A program made the translations under genes and the position numbers. Shown in pieces: positions 8,545 through 17,965 of a DNA stretch of 64,000 bases. The DNA comes from Litoreibacter janthinus (GTDB lineage Bacteria > Pseudomonadota > Alphaproteobacteria > Rhodobacterales > Rhodobacteraceae), in NCBI RefSeq assembly GCF_900111945.1, contig NZ_FOYO01000003.1:1-64000 (forward strand). The letters are read 5' to 3'. How positions within the stretch are numbered: the first letter of the stretch is position 1; each line of letters begins with the position of its first letter. The notes beneath the pieces were generated by a model that saw only the letters and a program-made list of their open reading frames with translations, did no database searches and was not told the DNA's origin.

Positions 8545-11500
8545 TGCGTTACTTCGTCGCCATTGGCCGTTTCTTCAAAAAACCTTGGATGCGTATTCCG
8601 CTGACCATCCTGTCCTTCATCCTGTTCGGGTTGGTGGTCTGGTTCGGCGGCCCGCTGCTGGGCTTCGGGGAAACACGCCCCTTTGCTTCCATCTGGGTGC
8701 GCATCGGCATCATCGCAGGGGTGTTGTTGATCTTCGGGATTATCTGGCTCGTCCGCTGGCGCCGTGCGCGCAAGGGTGCACAAGAGTTGGAAGACGCCCT
8801 GATCCCCGACGAGCCTACGGGCGACGGCGCGGTGCTAAGCGAGCGTATGACGGAGGCCTTGGCCACGTTGAAAGCGTCGGGCGGCAAAAGCTACCTGTAT
8901 GATTTGCCGTGGTATGTGATCATCGGCCCACCGGGTGCGGGCAAGACCACAGCGCTGCTAAACTCCGGCATCAAGTTCCCGCTGGCGGAGAAATCGGGCG
9001 CTGCGATGGAAGGCTTTGGCGGCACGCGCTATTGCGACTGGTGGTTCGCCGAAGAGGCGGTGATGATCGATACCGCGGGGCGCTATACCTCTCAGGACAG
9101 CGACGCGGAGGCGGACAAATCGTCGTGGCAGAGCTTCCTTGAACTGCTGAAACGCGGGCGCACCAAACAGCCGATCAACGGTGTCATCCTCGCCTTCTCG
9201 GTCGAGGATATTATGAATGGCGACCCTGCCTCCCTGACGCGTCACGCGGAAGTGGTGCGGGCGCGGTTGGCGGAAATCCACGAGACGCTGAAGATCGACT
9301 TCCCTGTCTATGTGCTGTTCACCAAGGCTGACCTTGTGGCCGGTTTCCGCGAGTACTTCTCCAGCTTCAGCGCGTCGCGTCGCAAAAAGGTTTGGGGCAC
9401 CACCTTCCAAACCAAGAGCCGCAGCGAACAAACCCACACCCAAGTTGGCGAAGAGTTTGACGCCTTGGTCGCGCGGCTGTCGGACGAGGTTATGGACCGT
9501 CTGAGTGAAGAGCCGGATGGTGTGAACCGCATCGCGATCTTCGGACTTCCGGGTCAGATGGCAATGATGCGCGACAACATTGCGTCCTTCCTTGGCCAAG
9601 TGTTCGAGCCGACCCGCTACAAGACCAACGCGCTGTTGCGCGGTTTTTACTTTTCATCGGGCACCCAAGAGGGAACACCGATCGACCAAGTGCTGGGGGC
9701 CATGGGTCGCAGCTTTGGGGCAGACCCCGCGATGGCAGGCGGCTTTATGTCGGGCAAAGGCAAAAGCTTCTTCCTGCATGACTTGCTGAAACAGGTCATT
9801 TTCCCTGAGCAAGGTTGGGTGACCTATGACCGCAAAGCGGTGAACCGTGCGACGGGCCTGCGTTACGCGGGCTTTACGATTGTCGGATTGGCGACGCTGG
9901 GGTTGTTGGGCGCATGGGGCTATTCCTATTGGGCGAATACCTCGCTGGTGAGGTCGGCTCAGGCGGCAATGTCGGACTACGAGTTGGCGGCGCGCGAGGA
10001 ATTGTCGGAGGTCGTCGTGGACGACACCGACTTCCAGACGATCTCCGGCTATCTGCAATTGCTGCGGGACATGCCAACGGGCTACGCGTCGACGCAAGAG
10101 GTGCCGGAGCAAATCGACACGGATGGTGATGGCGAACTGGATGCAGTTGCCGCAGGCGGGGACGACGATCACGGCATCTTCGAGGGCTTCGGCCTGTCTC
10201 GCCGCGAGCAGTTGCAAACCGCATCACGGGCCTCCTATGCCGACGGCTTGGAGCGGATGTTCCGCCCGCGTCTGGTTTTAAGACTGGAAGAGCAGCTGGC
10301 GCAGTTTGTCCAAACCAACGAGACACTTGCCATTTACGAAGGTCTGAAGGTCTACAAGTTGTTGGGTGGCGTGGCCCCTGCACCCGAAGATGATCTGGTC
10401 CGTGGCTGGTTCCGTGAGGACTTCAACAATCTTTACCCCGGACCTACGAACCGTGCGACGCGCCAAGACCTAGAAGCGCATCTGCTTGCGATGCTGGAAA
10501 TGGACGGCACCCGCGATGTGCGCGTTGATCTGGACAGCGAGCTGGTGGATGCGGGCGAACGCATCCTTGCCCGTATGTCTGTGGCCGATCAGGCCTATGC
10601 GCTGATCAAGGCCACATCGGAGTTCTCTGGCGTGCAAAGCTTCAACCTTGTGGACCGCGTCGGGCCGGATGCCTATCTGGTGTTCGAGACAGTGGACGGC
10701 TCCGATCTGGGGGAGTTGGGGATCGAAGCCCTCTACACCTATGACGGGTTCCAAGACTTCTTCCTTGATCAGCTGAGCGAAGTCGCAGGCAAGCTGGACC
10801 GCGAACAATGGGTCATGGGCGACTACGCCGAGACCGCCAATGTGAACGCGCAGCTTAGCGGATTGGGCCGCGCGCTTCTGGCCAAATACCGCGAGGACTA
10901 CCTATCGGCGTGGGAAGGCCTGTTGAACCAGTTGAAACTGGCCCCGATGTCCGCCGACAAACCCGCCTATGCGTCCTTGGCCGCGGCGTCATCGCCAACA
11001 ACATCTCCGTTGTTGAAACTGGTGGAGGCGGTCAGCCGCGAAACCAGACTGACGGTTGACCCGAACGAAGGCCTGGATTTTGCAGGCGCGGGCGCAGATG
11101 TTGCGGGGGCTGTGAACGGTCTGGCCAATTCCGAGGCGGGCGCACAGGCGGCGAACCAGATCCGTAACCGGATCATCAACCGCACAAATGGTCTGACACG
11201 GATCGGTCTGACCGCAGCCTTAGGTGGCAACAAATCGCAACGTCGCGCAGGTGTCGCGGGCACCGGTGGTGGCGAGGCGCAGGCGTTGATCCCCGGCGCT
11301 GCGATTGAGGCGCAGTTTGCTGAATGGCACGCTTTGCTGGAAGCAGGTTCCGCCGGAACAGGGCGCCCGATTGATGCACTTCTGGGCAATCTGGGGCAGG
11401 TGCAACAGAACTTGGTAATTGCGGCAGGCTTCAACGCTACGCAAGCCGCAGCCCAGCTTCCGGTTCAGATCGGCATTCTGCGTTCGACCGCATCGCGTTT

Positions 11501-12269
11501 GCCAACGCCTTTGGCACGGATGGTCAACGAGGCCGTGGAAGATTTCGAAGGCGACGCCGCCAACACCACGATTGCGCAGCTCAACCAAGACCTGACAAAC
11601 CAAGTGACCCGTGTGTGCAACGACATCGTCACGGGGCGTTATCCGTTCAACGGTCCGACCTCGCGCCAAGTGCCGATGGCGCAGTTCGCGCGGGTCTTCG
11701 CGCCGGACGGGGTGATGGACCGCTTCTTCCTGCAACATCTGAGCCCTCATGCGGATCAATCGGGCGGGGATTGGAAATGGTCTTCTGAAAGTCAGCTCGG
11801 TGACCGGTTGAGCCTAGGAACGCTAAAGCAGTTCCAGCGTGCCGCACGGATCAAAGACGCCTTCTTCCCGGCAGGCGGATCCAACCCTGAGTTGGAAGTG
11901 ACTGTCAGCCAAGAGTCCGCACATGACCAAGTTCGCCAAGCAGTGCTGGAAGTGAACGGGCAAGTCATCACCACCCGTCAGGTCGGCAACGTGCCGCAAA
12001 CAGTCAAATGGCCGTCCGCCGGATCATCAACCACGCTGCAATTCCTGCCGGGATTGAACGGGCGTCAAAGCTCCATGCAGTTTGACCAAGGACCGTGGGC
12101 GTTTATGCAGTTCATTCGCGCGGGCTCCCCACGTCAGCAGGGGGATGCGACGCAGGTGCGCTACACCATCGGCGGACGTTATGTGAGCTACTCGGTTCGG
12201 GTGAATGCACTCTATAACCCGTTCACGCTCCGCGAGTTGTCCGAGTTCAAATGCCCGCAAGGGCTGTGA
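8544..12269 (+). CDS. tssM: T6SS membrane protein TssM (IcmF/VasK)
   Basis: A 1241-residue inner-membrane protein, normal length. Two N-terminal helices (~12-35 and ~50-72) flank a short turn. Walker A GPPGAGKTT (~129) is intact, so NTPase activity is possible. A third helix lies at ~440-460, followed by a long periplasmic domain with the IcmF-related and C-terminal beta domains that contact TssJ in other systems. Around residue ~525 there is an acidic loop DTDGDGELD, close to EF-hand/TSP3-type calcium-binding loops, and then GGDDD. No TssJ is visible in the window, so this TssM may work without it, as in Agrobacterium. Its start overlaps the tssL stop. Confidence 0.97.
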   Translation: MRYFVAIGRFFKKPWMRIPLTILSFILFGLVVWFGGPLLGFGETRPFASIWVRIGIIAGVLLIFGIIWLVRWRRARKGAQELEDALIPDEPTGDGAVLSERMTEALATLKASGGKSYLYDLPWYVIIGPPGAGKTTALLNSGIKFPLAEKSGAAMEGFGGTRYCDWWFAEEAVMIDTAGRYTSQDSDAEADKSSWQSFLELLKRGRTKQPINGVILAFSVEDIMNGDPASLTRHAEVVRARLAEIHETLKIDFPVYVLFTKADLVAGFREYFSSFSASRRKKVWGTTFQTKSRSEQTHTQVGEEFDALVARLSDEVMDRLSEEPDGVNRIAIFGLPGQMAMMRDNIASFLGQVFEPTRYKTNALLRGFYFSSGTQEGTPIDQVLGAMGRSFGADPAMAGGFMSGKGKSFFLHDLLKQVIFPEQGWVTYDRKAVNRATGLRYAGFTIVGLATLGLLGAWGYSYWANTSLVRSAQAAMSDYELAAREELSEVVVDDTDFQTISGYLQLLRDMPTGYASTQEVPEQIDTDGDGELDAVAAGGDDDHGIFEGFGLSRREQLQTASRASYADGLERMFRPRLVLRLEEQLAQFVQTNETLAIYEGLKVYKLLGGVAPAPEDDLVRGWFREDFNNLYPGPTNRATRQDLEAHLLAMLEMDGTRDVRVDLDSELVDAGERILARMSVADQAYALIKATSEFSGVQSFNLVDRVGPDAYLVFETVDGSDLGELGIEALYTYDGFQDFFLDQLSEVAGKLDREQWVMGDYAETANVNAQLSGLGRALLAKYREDYLSAWEGLLNQLKLAPMSADKPAYASLAAASSPTTSPLLKLVEAVSRETRLTVDPNEGLDFAGAGADVAGAVNGLANSEAGAQAANQIRNRIINRTNGLTRIGLTAALGGNKSQRRAGVAGTGGGEAQALIPGAAIEAQFAEWHALLEAGSAGTGRPIDALLGNLGQVQQNLVIAAGFNATQAAAQLPVQIGILRSTASRLPTPLARMVNEAVEDFEGDAANTTIAQLNQDLTNQVTRVCNDIVTGRYPFNGPTSRQVPMAQFARVFAPDGVMDRFFLQHLSPHADQSGGDWKWSSESQLGDRLSLGTLKQFQRAARIKDAFFPAGGSNPELEVTVSQESAHDQVRQAVLEVNGQVITTRQVGNVPQTVKWPSAGSSTTLQFLPGLNGRQSSMQFDQGPWAFMQFIRAGSPRQQGDATQVRYTIGGRYVSYSVRVNALYNPFTLRELSEFKCPQGL

Positions 12270-12277
12270 TCTGACTG

Positions 12278-13276
12278 ATGGGCAAGACAGGCATCTTTGG
12301 CAAGCACCCCTCCTTCGGGGATTTCATTGGCGCGGGCATGTCCAAGCCGATGCAGGTCGCTTTGGAGGAGTGGATGGGCGCGGTCCTTCCGCGCGTTCGT
12401 GACAATCTTGGGGATGTCTGGCAGCCGTTCTATGACATCGCATTGCCATTGCGGTTCTGGCTAGGAGAGGGTGTCGTGCCCGCTGCGGTCGGCGGGCCTG
12501 TGGCGGGTGTCATGGTGTTCAGTCACGACAAGGTCGGACGCCGTTTCCCGTTGATTGCGCTCGTCGAAGGCGCGCAAATGCCGCCCCCTACGCTTGTTCC
12601 TGAGCAGCGGTGGTACGAGGCCTTGCAGACCCTGATGCTGGAGCATGACACGCCGCAAACCGCTGCGGAACTGGCTGAGATGCTGAACCTTCCCACCGCC
12701 GCCTTACCTGATCCGTTTGAAGGCGGGGAGGCTGGATTTTGGGCCGTTCACCACGCTGGTGCAGTTGAAGCGATGATGGCCAATGTCGCGGCCACAGACC
12801 ATCGGCGGGCCGTGGCGCGGCGCAGCTATTGGTGGAGTGCGGGTGACCCATCCCGCACGGCGACGTTTCACGCGACCGAAGGCTGGCCCGATGCGGCGGT
12901 GTTCCAATGGCTTCTGGCGGGCAACGCCGCAGACGAGCCAGCGCCCGAACCCGAACCAACTCCCGCGCCAATTCCAGAAGAGGTAGCGGCGCTTGAAGAC
13001 GTACCGGAGCCTGATGAAGTATTCGACAGCGCCGTTGCGGAGGCGCAGGGCGAGTTTGAGGGGGAGCCGTCGATCGTCCCAACCTCTGATCCGTGGTGGT
13101 CGGGGGAGGGAGCGCGCCCTGTCCCGAAAGCTCTTTATGAGCCAGTGATAGAAGAGACCGAAGAAGACGGCCCGCAATCTCCGTTCAGTGACGGGGGCAA
13201 CCGGGTAGACGTAATCGAGGCTGAGCATGCGGAAGAGGCAAAGGACGCCTTGGCAGACGAGGCGGAAAAAGACTAG
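12278..13276 (+). CDS. tagF: T6SS post-translational repressor TagF
   Basis: A 332-residue protein. Residues ~1-210 match TagF (ImpM, DUF2094): it opens TGIFGKHPSFGDFIGAG and has a WQPFYDIALPLRFWL segment. The last ~110 residues are an acidic, Pro/Glu-rich tail not needed for the domain. TagF represses T6SS assembly, in Pseudomonas and Agrobacterium through Fha. Here TagF and PppA are separate genes, whereas Agrobacterium has them fused. The gene starts 8 bases after tssM. Confidence 0.92.
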   Translation: MGKTGIFGKHPSFGDFIGAGMSKPMQVALEEWMGAVLPRVRDNLGDVWQPFYDIALPLRFWLGEGVVPAAVGGPVAGVMVFSHDKVGRRFPLIALVEGAQMPPPTLVPEQRWYEALQTLMLEHDTPQTAAELAEMLNLPTAALPDPFEGGEAGFWAVHHAGAVEAMMANVAATDHRRAVARRSYWWSAGDPSRTATFHATEGWPDAAVFQWLLAGNAADEPAPEPEPTPAPIPEEVAALEDVPEPDEVFDSAVAEAQGEFEGEPSIVPTSDPWWSGEGARPVPKALYEPVIEETEEDGPQSPFSDGGNRVDVIEAEHAEEAKDALADEAEKD

Positions 13277-13379
13277 GCTGTTCAAATACTAGCATGCCCC
13301 GGCCCTGGGGGACGCCGCAGCACCGGCGCAGGGCAAGGGGCCGCATTTTGCGAGCACCGCATTTTAAGCAGGAGTCGTC

Positions 13380-14162
13380 ATGGGGACGGGCCAATTTATC
13401 TTCGAGACAGGCGCAGGCAGCGACACCGGCGTCGTGCGTGACCATAACGAGGACAGTTATCTGTCTAAGCCCGAAAGCGGGGTTTGGGTGGTCGCCGACG
13501 GCATGGGTGGCCACGAGGCCGGTGACTTCGCGTCGCAAGCGATTGTCGAGCGGATATCATCGATTGGTCGCCCTGCATCTGCCCCCGATCTGCAAGCGCG
13601 TTTTATGGAGCGCCTTACCCGTGCCCATGATGTGATCGTCGAGCAATCGCAAGCCCTTGGTGGCGCGACGATTGGCGCAACGCTGGTGGCGCTTCTGGTG
13701 CACGAGGATTTGTTTGCCTGCATCTGGTCCGGCGACAGCCGTATCTATCTTTTGCGCGACGGTGAGTATCGTCAGGTCACGATTGATCATACCGAGGTGC
13801 AGGAGCTTCTAAACTCTGGCGCGATCAATGCCGAACAGGCCGAGCACTGGCCGCGCAAGAATGTCATCACGCGCGCGATTGGAGTGTCGAGCCGGCCCAA
13901 TACTGACGAGACGTTTGGCAGCCTGCAGGCGGGCGACACTTTCTTGCTGTGCTCGGACGGGTTGACGGAACATGTAGAGGATCAAGAGATGGCCAGCGTT
14001 TTGGCCAGCCACGAGCCGCAAGCCGCCTGTGACGCCCTGATACAAACCACATTGTCACGTGGCGCACGCGACAATGTCACGGTAATCGTTGTCCGGTGTA
14101 GTGCCCGCCAGCAGGAGCCTGCGGTCGCGAGTGACCCGCTGGACTGGACCCAAGGATTTTAA
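13380..14162 (+). CDS. pppA: PP2C-type Ser/Thr phosphatase PppA
   Basis: A 260-residue PPM/PP2C phosphatase. The metal-binding motifs are intact: RDHNEDSYL (~22-29), VVADGMGGHEAG (~39-50), LLCSDGLTEHV (~183-193) and ARDNVTVIV near the end. PppA reverses PpkA phosphorylation and lowers T6SS activity. The ATG has a good AGGAG site. The 103-base leader contains a short direct repeat built on CCGCATTTT. It lies between tagF and ppkA, completing the threonine-phosphorylation cassette. Confidence 0.94.
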   Translation: MGTGQFIFETGAGSDTGVVRDHNEDSYLSKPESGVWVVADGMGGHEAGDFASQAIVERISSIGRPASAPDLQARFMERLTRAHDVIVEQSQALGGATIGATLVALLVHEDLFACIWSGDSRIYLLRDGEYRQVTIDHTEVQELLNSGAINAEQAEHWPRKNVITRAIGVSSRPNTDETFGSLQAGDTFLLCSDGLTEHVEDQEMASVLASHEPQAACDALIQTTLSRGARDNVTVIVVRCSARQQEPAVASDPLDWTQGF

Positions 14163-14168
14163 GCGCGG

Positions 14169-16565
14169 ATGAGTATCGACGACATCCCTGACGAACCGGA
14201 CACCCCCGAAGGCGCAAACACGCCCGAGGCGGAGGGGAGCGGCGACGCGCCTAAAAAGGCGTCGGCGGGTAAGAAGCGTGCGAAACCGGCCAGCCCTGAC
14301 AGAACCGAAATTGCGCCGTCCGCGGTGGAGCCGAAGCCAGTGCAGGAAGCCGAAGGCTTTGAGGATGCGGTGCCACCGAAACCGGTTGAGGAAGCCCCAG
14401 TCAAAAGCGGCGATGGTGGCGGGACGCCATCCACTGCTGTGCCCGTGGGCACCCGCATTAACAACAACTACGAGATCGAGGAACTCGTCTCTGCCGGGGG
14501 CATGGGCGAAGTTTATCGCGGTGTGAACTACCACACGGGCGATCAGGTCGCGATCAAGATCGTGCTACCTGCGTTGGCGCATGACGAGAAGATCATCACT
14601 CTGTTCCGCCGCGAAGCCCGCATTCTTGGCAAGCTGTATGACGAGGCCATCGTCCGCTACCTCAACTTCGTTAAGGACGAAGATCTGGGGCGCTTCTGCC
14701 TGATCATGGAATTCGTCGATGGCATCCCGCTGTCCGACATGATGGAGCAAACCGGCGCCTTGTCTCTGGACGACGTGAAGTTGCTGATCCGGCGGCTTGC
14801 GACGGGCCTGAACCGGGCGCACGAGCTTGAGATCACCCACCGTGACCTGAGCCCGGACAACGTGATCGTCGAGGGCGGCAAGCTCAACCATGCGAAGCTC
14901 ATTGACTTCGGCATCGCGAAATCGACCAAGATCACCGAAGGCACGTTGCACGGGCAGTTTGCGGGCAAGTTCAACTTCGTCTCGCCCGAGCAGTTGGGCC
15001 ATTTCGATGGCGTGGTTGACGCGCGCTCCGACATTTACTCCTTGGGGTTGATGGCGGCAGGGGCTGCTTTGGGCAAAGCGTTGCCCATGGGTGCGTCCAT
15101 CGTGGATGCAGTGCAGTCGCGCGCCGGTATCCCGGACCTGTCCGCGGTCTATCCAGAATTGCAACCGGTGCTTTCCTACATGCTGGAGCCGAACCCCGCA
15201 AACCGGCCGAGCACCATGGCCGAGGTCGCGCGGATGGTCGATGATCCGACGTTGGTGCCTGCGCAATACCGTCTTGATGGTGCCGATGTTCCGGCGGTCG
15301 ACGCGGATCCGGCGATGGGCCGCACCGTCATCAGTCCGATGATTTCCAGCCCGCCGCAGATGCAAACTGGCGTGCCGGCCGGTGTGGCGCCTGTGACCTC
15401 GGCGGTGCCCTATTCAGCTGATAGCACAGGCGTGGCCTCGACGGGGGCGGGGCTGAGTCTGCCGCCCGATCCGTCGATGATGGGTCAGCAAACCGGTGCG
15501 CCGACGGCCGAGAGCCCGTTCGGGGCCGCGCCAATGACATCGGCGCCCACTCCGCAGTCTGCACCGGAACCGGAAGCAGCCGTTGCGAAAAGCGGCGGTA
15601 GCGGCAAACTCATAGGCTTGGGTCTCGCCGCGTTGGTCGTGGGTGGTGTTGGTGTGGCAGCAGTTATGGGCCTTGGTCCATTCGGTGGCGGCGATGACCT
15701 GCCTGCGGGTGGAGAGCAAGTTGCGGTGGCGACCCCTGATCCAACGCCGGTGCCGACACCCGACCCCGACCCTACGCCCGACCCTACGCCCGATCCTGTA
15801 CCTGAACCTGACCCCGATCTCGCGCCGGTGACGCCTGATCCAATTCCCGAACCCGACCCCGTGCCGGATCCAGTACCGACACCCGACCCGCAACCTGATC
15901 CGACCCCTATCCCGGTCGCGCCTGATCTGGCGCTCGGTGAAATCGGCACGCAACTGGCTTGGTTGAAAGACTACATCACCGACGATTGCGTATATCAGGC
16001 GATCCGCTCCACCGACGGGGACAGCGTTTCGATCGAAGGTTTCGCGACGTCGCCCGCCCCGTTTGAAGTGTTGCTAAAAGACTTCGAGGCGGCCCACGGT
16101 GTTGAGCCTGACATCGGCGTGCGCATTGTGCGCGACAGCCAGTGCCCTGTTCTTGATTTCGTCACGCGACTTGGCCGCTCTGGTGCCTCTTCCCCTGTGT
16201 TGGAGTTGGACACTGATGTGCTGAAAAGCGGTGACACGCTGAGCGGTAAATTGACTGGCGTGTTAGGGCGTCCAGTCTATCTGTTCCTTGTCTCGGCGAA
16301 AGGCGGCGCGTTCAATCTAACGTCGCTGCTGCAGCCAGAGCCGGACGGATCGCAATCCTTCAGGTTCGGCATGAACAGCTCTGGCGAGGACGGCAGCGTG
16401 CCACAGATGATCGTAGCCGTGACCACCCGCTCCCGTCTGGTGACGGCCAATGCGGCGCGAAACGGGGCTGATGTTGCGGCGTTGATGCCGATCATCGAGA
16501 CGGAAATTCAAACCAGCGGGTCCGACGCCGCAGCGTCGGTTCAGTATTTCCGCTTGGACAATTAG
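14169..16565 (+). CDS. ppkA: Membrane Ser/Thr kinase PpkA with periplasmic C-terminal domain
   Basis: A 798-residue Hanks-type kinase. A disordered Pro/Glu tail (1-95) precedes the kinase domain (~98-355): SAGGMGEVY glycine loop, VAIK lysine, HRDLSPDN catalytic loop (~224-232) and DFGIAK (~246). A TVIS site (~386) lies in the juxtamembrane linker. One helix is at ~479-500, then a periplasmic DPTP-type Pro/Asp repeat stalk and a folded domain at ~593-797. That domain has two Cys (DDC, SQC), SGDTLSGKL and TTRSRL; the same domain ends the neighbouring TonB-like protein. There is no VWA domain, but a separate exported VWA protein is encoded at 37337. The role is activation of T6SS by phosphorylating TssL/Fha. 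Its stop overlaps the convergent gene by 4 bases. Confidence 0.93.
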   Translation: MSIDDIPDEPDTPEGANTPEAEGSGDAPKKASAGKKRAKPASPDRTEIAPSAVEPKPVQEAEGFEDAVPPKPVEEAPVKSGDGGGTPSTAVPVGTRINNNYEIEELVSAGGMGEVYRGVNYHTGDQVAIKIVLPALAHDEKIITLFRREARILGKLYDEAIVRYLNFVKDEDLGRFCLIMEFVDGIPLSDMMEQTGALSLDDVKLLIRRLATGLNRAHELEITHRDLSPDNVIVEGGKLNHAKLIDFGIAKSTKITEGTLHGQFAGKFNFVSPEQLGHFDGVVDARSDIYSLGLMAAGAALGKALPMGASIVDAVQSRAGIPDLSAVYPELQPVLSYMLEPNPANRPSTMAEVARMVDDPTLVPAQYRLDGADVPAVDADPAMGRTVISPMISSPPQMQTGVPAGVAPVTSAVPYSADSTGVASTGAGLSLPPDPSMMGQQTGAPTAESPFGAAPMTSAPTPQSAPEPEAAVAKSGGSGKLIGLGLAALVVGGVGVAAVMGLGPFGGGDDLPAGGEQVAVATPDPTPVPTPDPDPTPDPTPDPVPEPDPDLAPVTPDPIPEPDPVPDPVPTPDPQPDPTPIPVAPDLALGEIGTQLAWLKDYITDDCVYQAIRSTDGDSVSIEGFATSPAPFEVLLKDFEAAHGVEPDIGVRIVRDSQCPVLDFVTRLGRSGASSPVLELDTDVLKSGDTLSGKLTGVLGRPVYLFLVSAKGGAFNLTSLLQPEPDGSQSFRFGMNSSGEDGSVPQMIVAVTTRSRLVTANAARNGADVAALMPIIETEIQTSGSDAAASVQYFRLDN

Positions 16566-17965
16566 CGCACAGAGAAGGCGACAAGCGCCACATCTTCGCC
16601 GCCGCCTTGCAACAAAATCTCGACAGCCAAACGCTGGAAAAAGTCTGCCGCGGGCTGGCCGGATATAGTTTGCAAGGTCTTCAAACGCGACCGTGTGGAG
16701 AGGGCCATCAGCAATTGCTGGGTTTCGACAGGCGAGCCTTTCAGCGTCATCGGGATGTCAAACCCGGCGTAGCCCGGGCGGAACTTCAGAAAGCTGCCCA
16801 GATCTTGCACGACGCCTTCGTCATCAATCAACAGCAGCGACACGAACCCGCCGGAGGTGTTCCCCAGCTTTCCAGACAGTGTTTCCCCGCTCGGGATGTC
16901 ACGCGTGGCGATATCGAAATACAACTGGAACTCGGGATAACGGGCAGCTTTGGTGACAAAAGGCAGGGCCTGACACTGCGCGTCGCTCACTGGCTTCATC
17001 ACGGTGCCCGGCAGCGTTCCCGTTTCGACTTCCAAGGCCTGCCGGAAACGGCCGAGATCCGCGCGGCTGTTGGCGAATGTCTCAAACCTGAAGGCCCCGT
17101 CCTCGGCCAGAACTGGCAAGGCTGCGAAACAGGGTCCGCCATCAAAGCTGCGTAGAAAATCGAGAACGGTGTCGTAGGTTTCCTTTGCCTCTTCGGTCGT
17201 CTGTTCTGGCGCATTGGCCGAAGCAACGCCTGCTTGATCTTCCTCAAGATCGGAGGGGGGCGGGGGAAGTGACGTTGCGAGTTCCGGCAACGGCGCAGGG
17301 GGCTGTGGAATGGCGGGCGGCGGTGCCGGTTCAGCCGTGGGGGAGGCTTCTTCGACGCCTGTTATCGTTGGCGCGTCCAACGTCGCGACCTCCACTGCCT
17401 CGTCGTTTTGCACGACGTCGACTTGGACACTTTGGATGGCCTGTTGCGGGGCGGCGGGGGCAGGTGCGACGCCCGGCTGAGACAGCACTGGCGCTTGCGT
17501 CGCGGCGACCGGAGCGACAGGCGCTGCTGTTGCGACTGGAGAGCTGGTGGCGGGGGCTTGCGAGGTGGCAGTGATTTCCGCTGACGGCGGCGCGGTAGTG
17601 GGTGCAGCAAGAGTTTCAACCGTTTCCACGGCAGATGTCGTCGCAACCGCGGCCGATAGAGTTTGCGACACTGCCGGACTTGGTTGCAGGCTTTCGACTG
17701 TCAATTGCTCGGGTGCTGCGGGCGCTACGGGTGTCGCCTCCAGCAGCGGCGGCGGCGGGGATTCTGTTCCAGCCACTTGGAGGGCCGTGGCAATGATCTT
17801 GGTCTCTGGGCGCACATCGTCGGGGATGGCGATTTGGGCCTGATAGGCGGCAAGGCCGAGGTGCAGCAAACCTAAATGTGCGGCCAGAGCCACCCCCGCC
17901 ATGGCGAGCCAGAGGAGCGGATTACCATCTTGGCGTTCCCATATTTCGACACCGCTTATGCTCAT
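16562..17965 (-). CDS. TonB-like single-pass protein sharing the PpkA periplasmic domain
   Basis: A 467-residue protein with a TonB-like layout: short cytoplasmic N-terminus, one membrane helix (~17-42), long Ala/Pro/Val-rich periplasmic linker (~60-255), then a folded C-terminal domain (~262-467). That domain is not the TonB C-terminal domain. It aligns with the periplasmic end of PpkA: Cys in GPC and in DAQC, L-x-FVT, SGETLSGKL, then STRSRLKT. It is the last gene of a minus operon behind exbB and two exbD-like genes and overlaps the second exbD by 4 bases, so it is the likely force-transmitting partner. Its stop overlaps the ppkA stop tail to tail. The function as an ExbBD-driven T6SS envelope sensor is inferred. 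Remote similarity of the domain to DUF4384 is possible. Confidence 0.7.
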   Translation of the reverse strand: MSISGVEIWERQDGNPLLWLAMAGVALAAHLGLLHLGLAAYQAQIAIPDDVRPETKIIATALQVAGTESPPPPLLEATPVAPAAPEQLTVESLQPSPAVSQTLSAAVATTSAVETVETLAAPTTAPPSAEITATSQAPATSSPVATAAPVAPVAATQAPVLSQPGVAPAPAAPQQAIQSVQVDVVQNDEAVEVATLDAPTITGVEEASPTAEPAPPPAIPQPPAPLPELATSLPPPPSDLEEDQAGVASANAPEQTTEEAKETYDTVLDFLRSFDGGPCFAALPVLAEDGAFRFETFANSRADLGRFRQALEVETGTLPGTVMKPVSDAQCQALPFVTKAARYPEFQLYFDIATRDIPSGETLSGKLGNTSGGFVSLLLIDDEGVVQDLGSFLKFRPGYAGFDIPMTLKGSPVETQQLLMALSTRSRLKTLQTISGQPAADFFQRLAVEILLQGGGEDVALVAFSVR

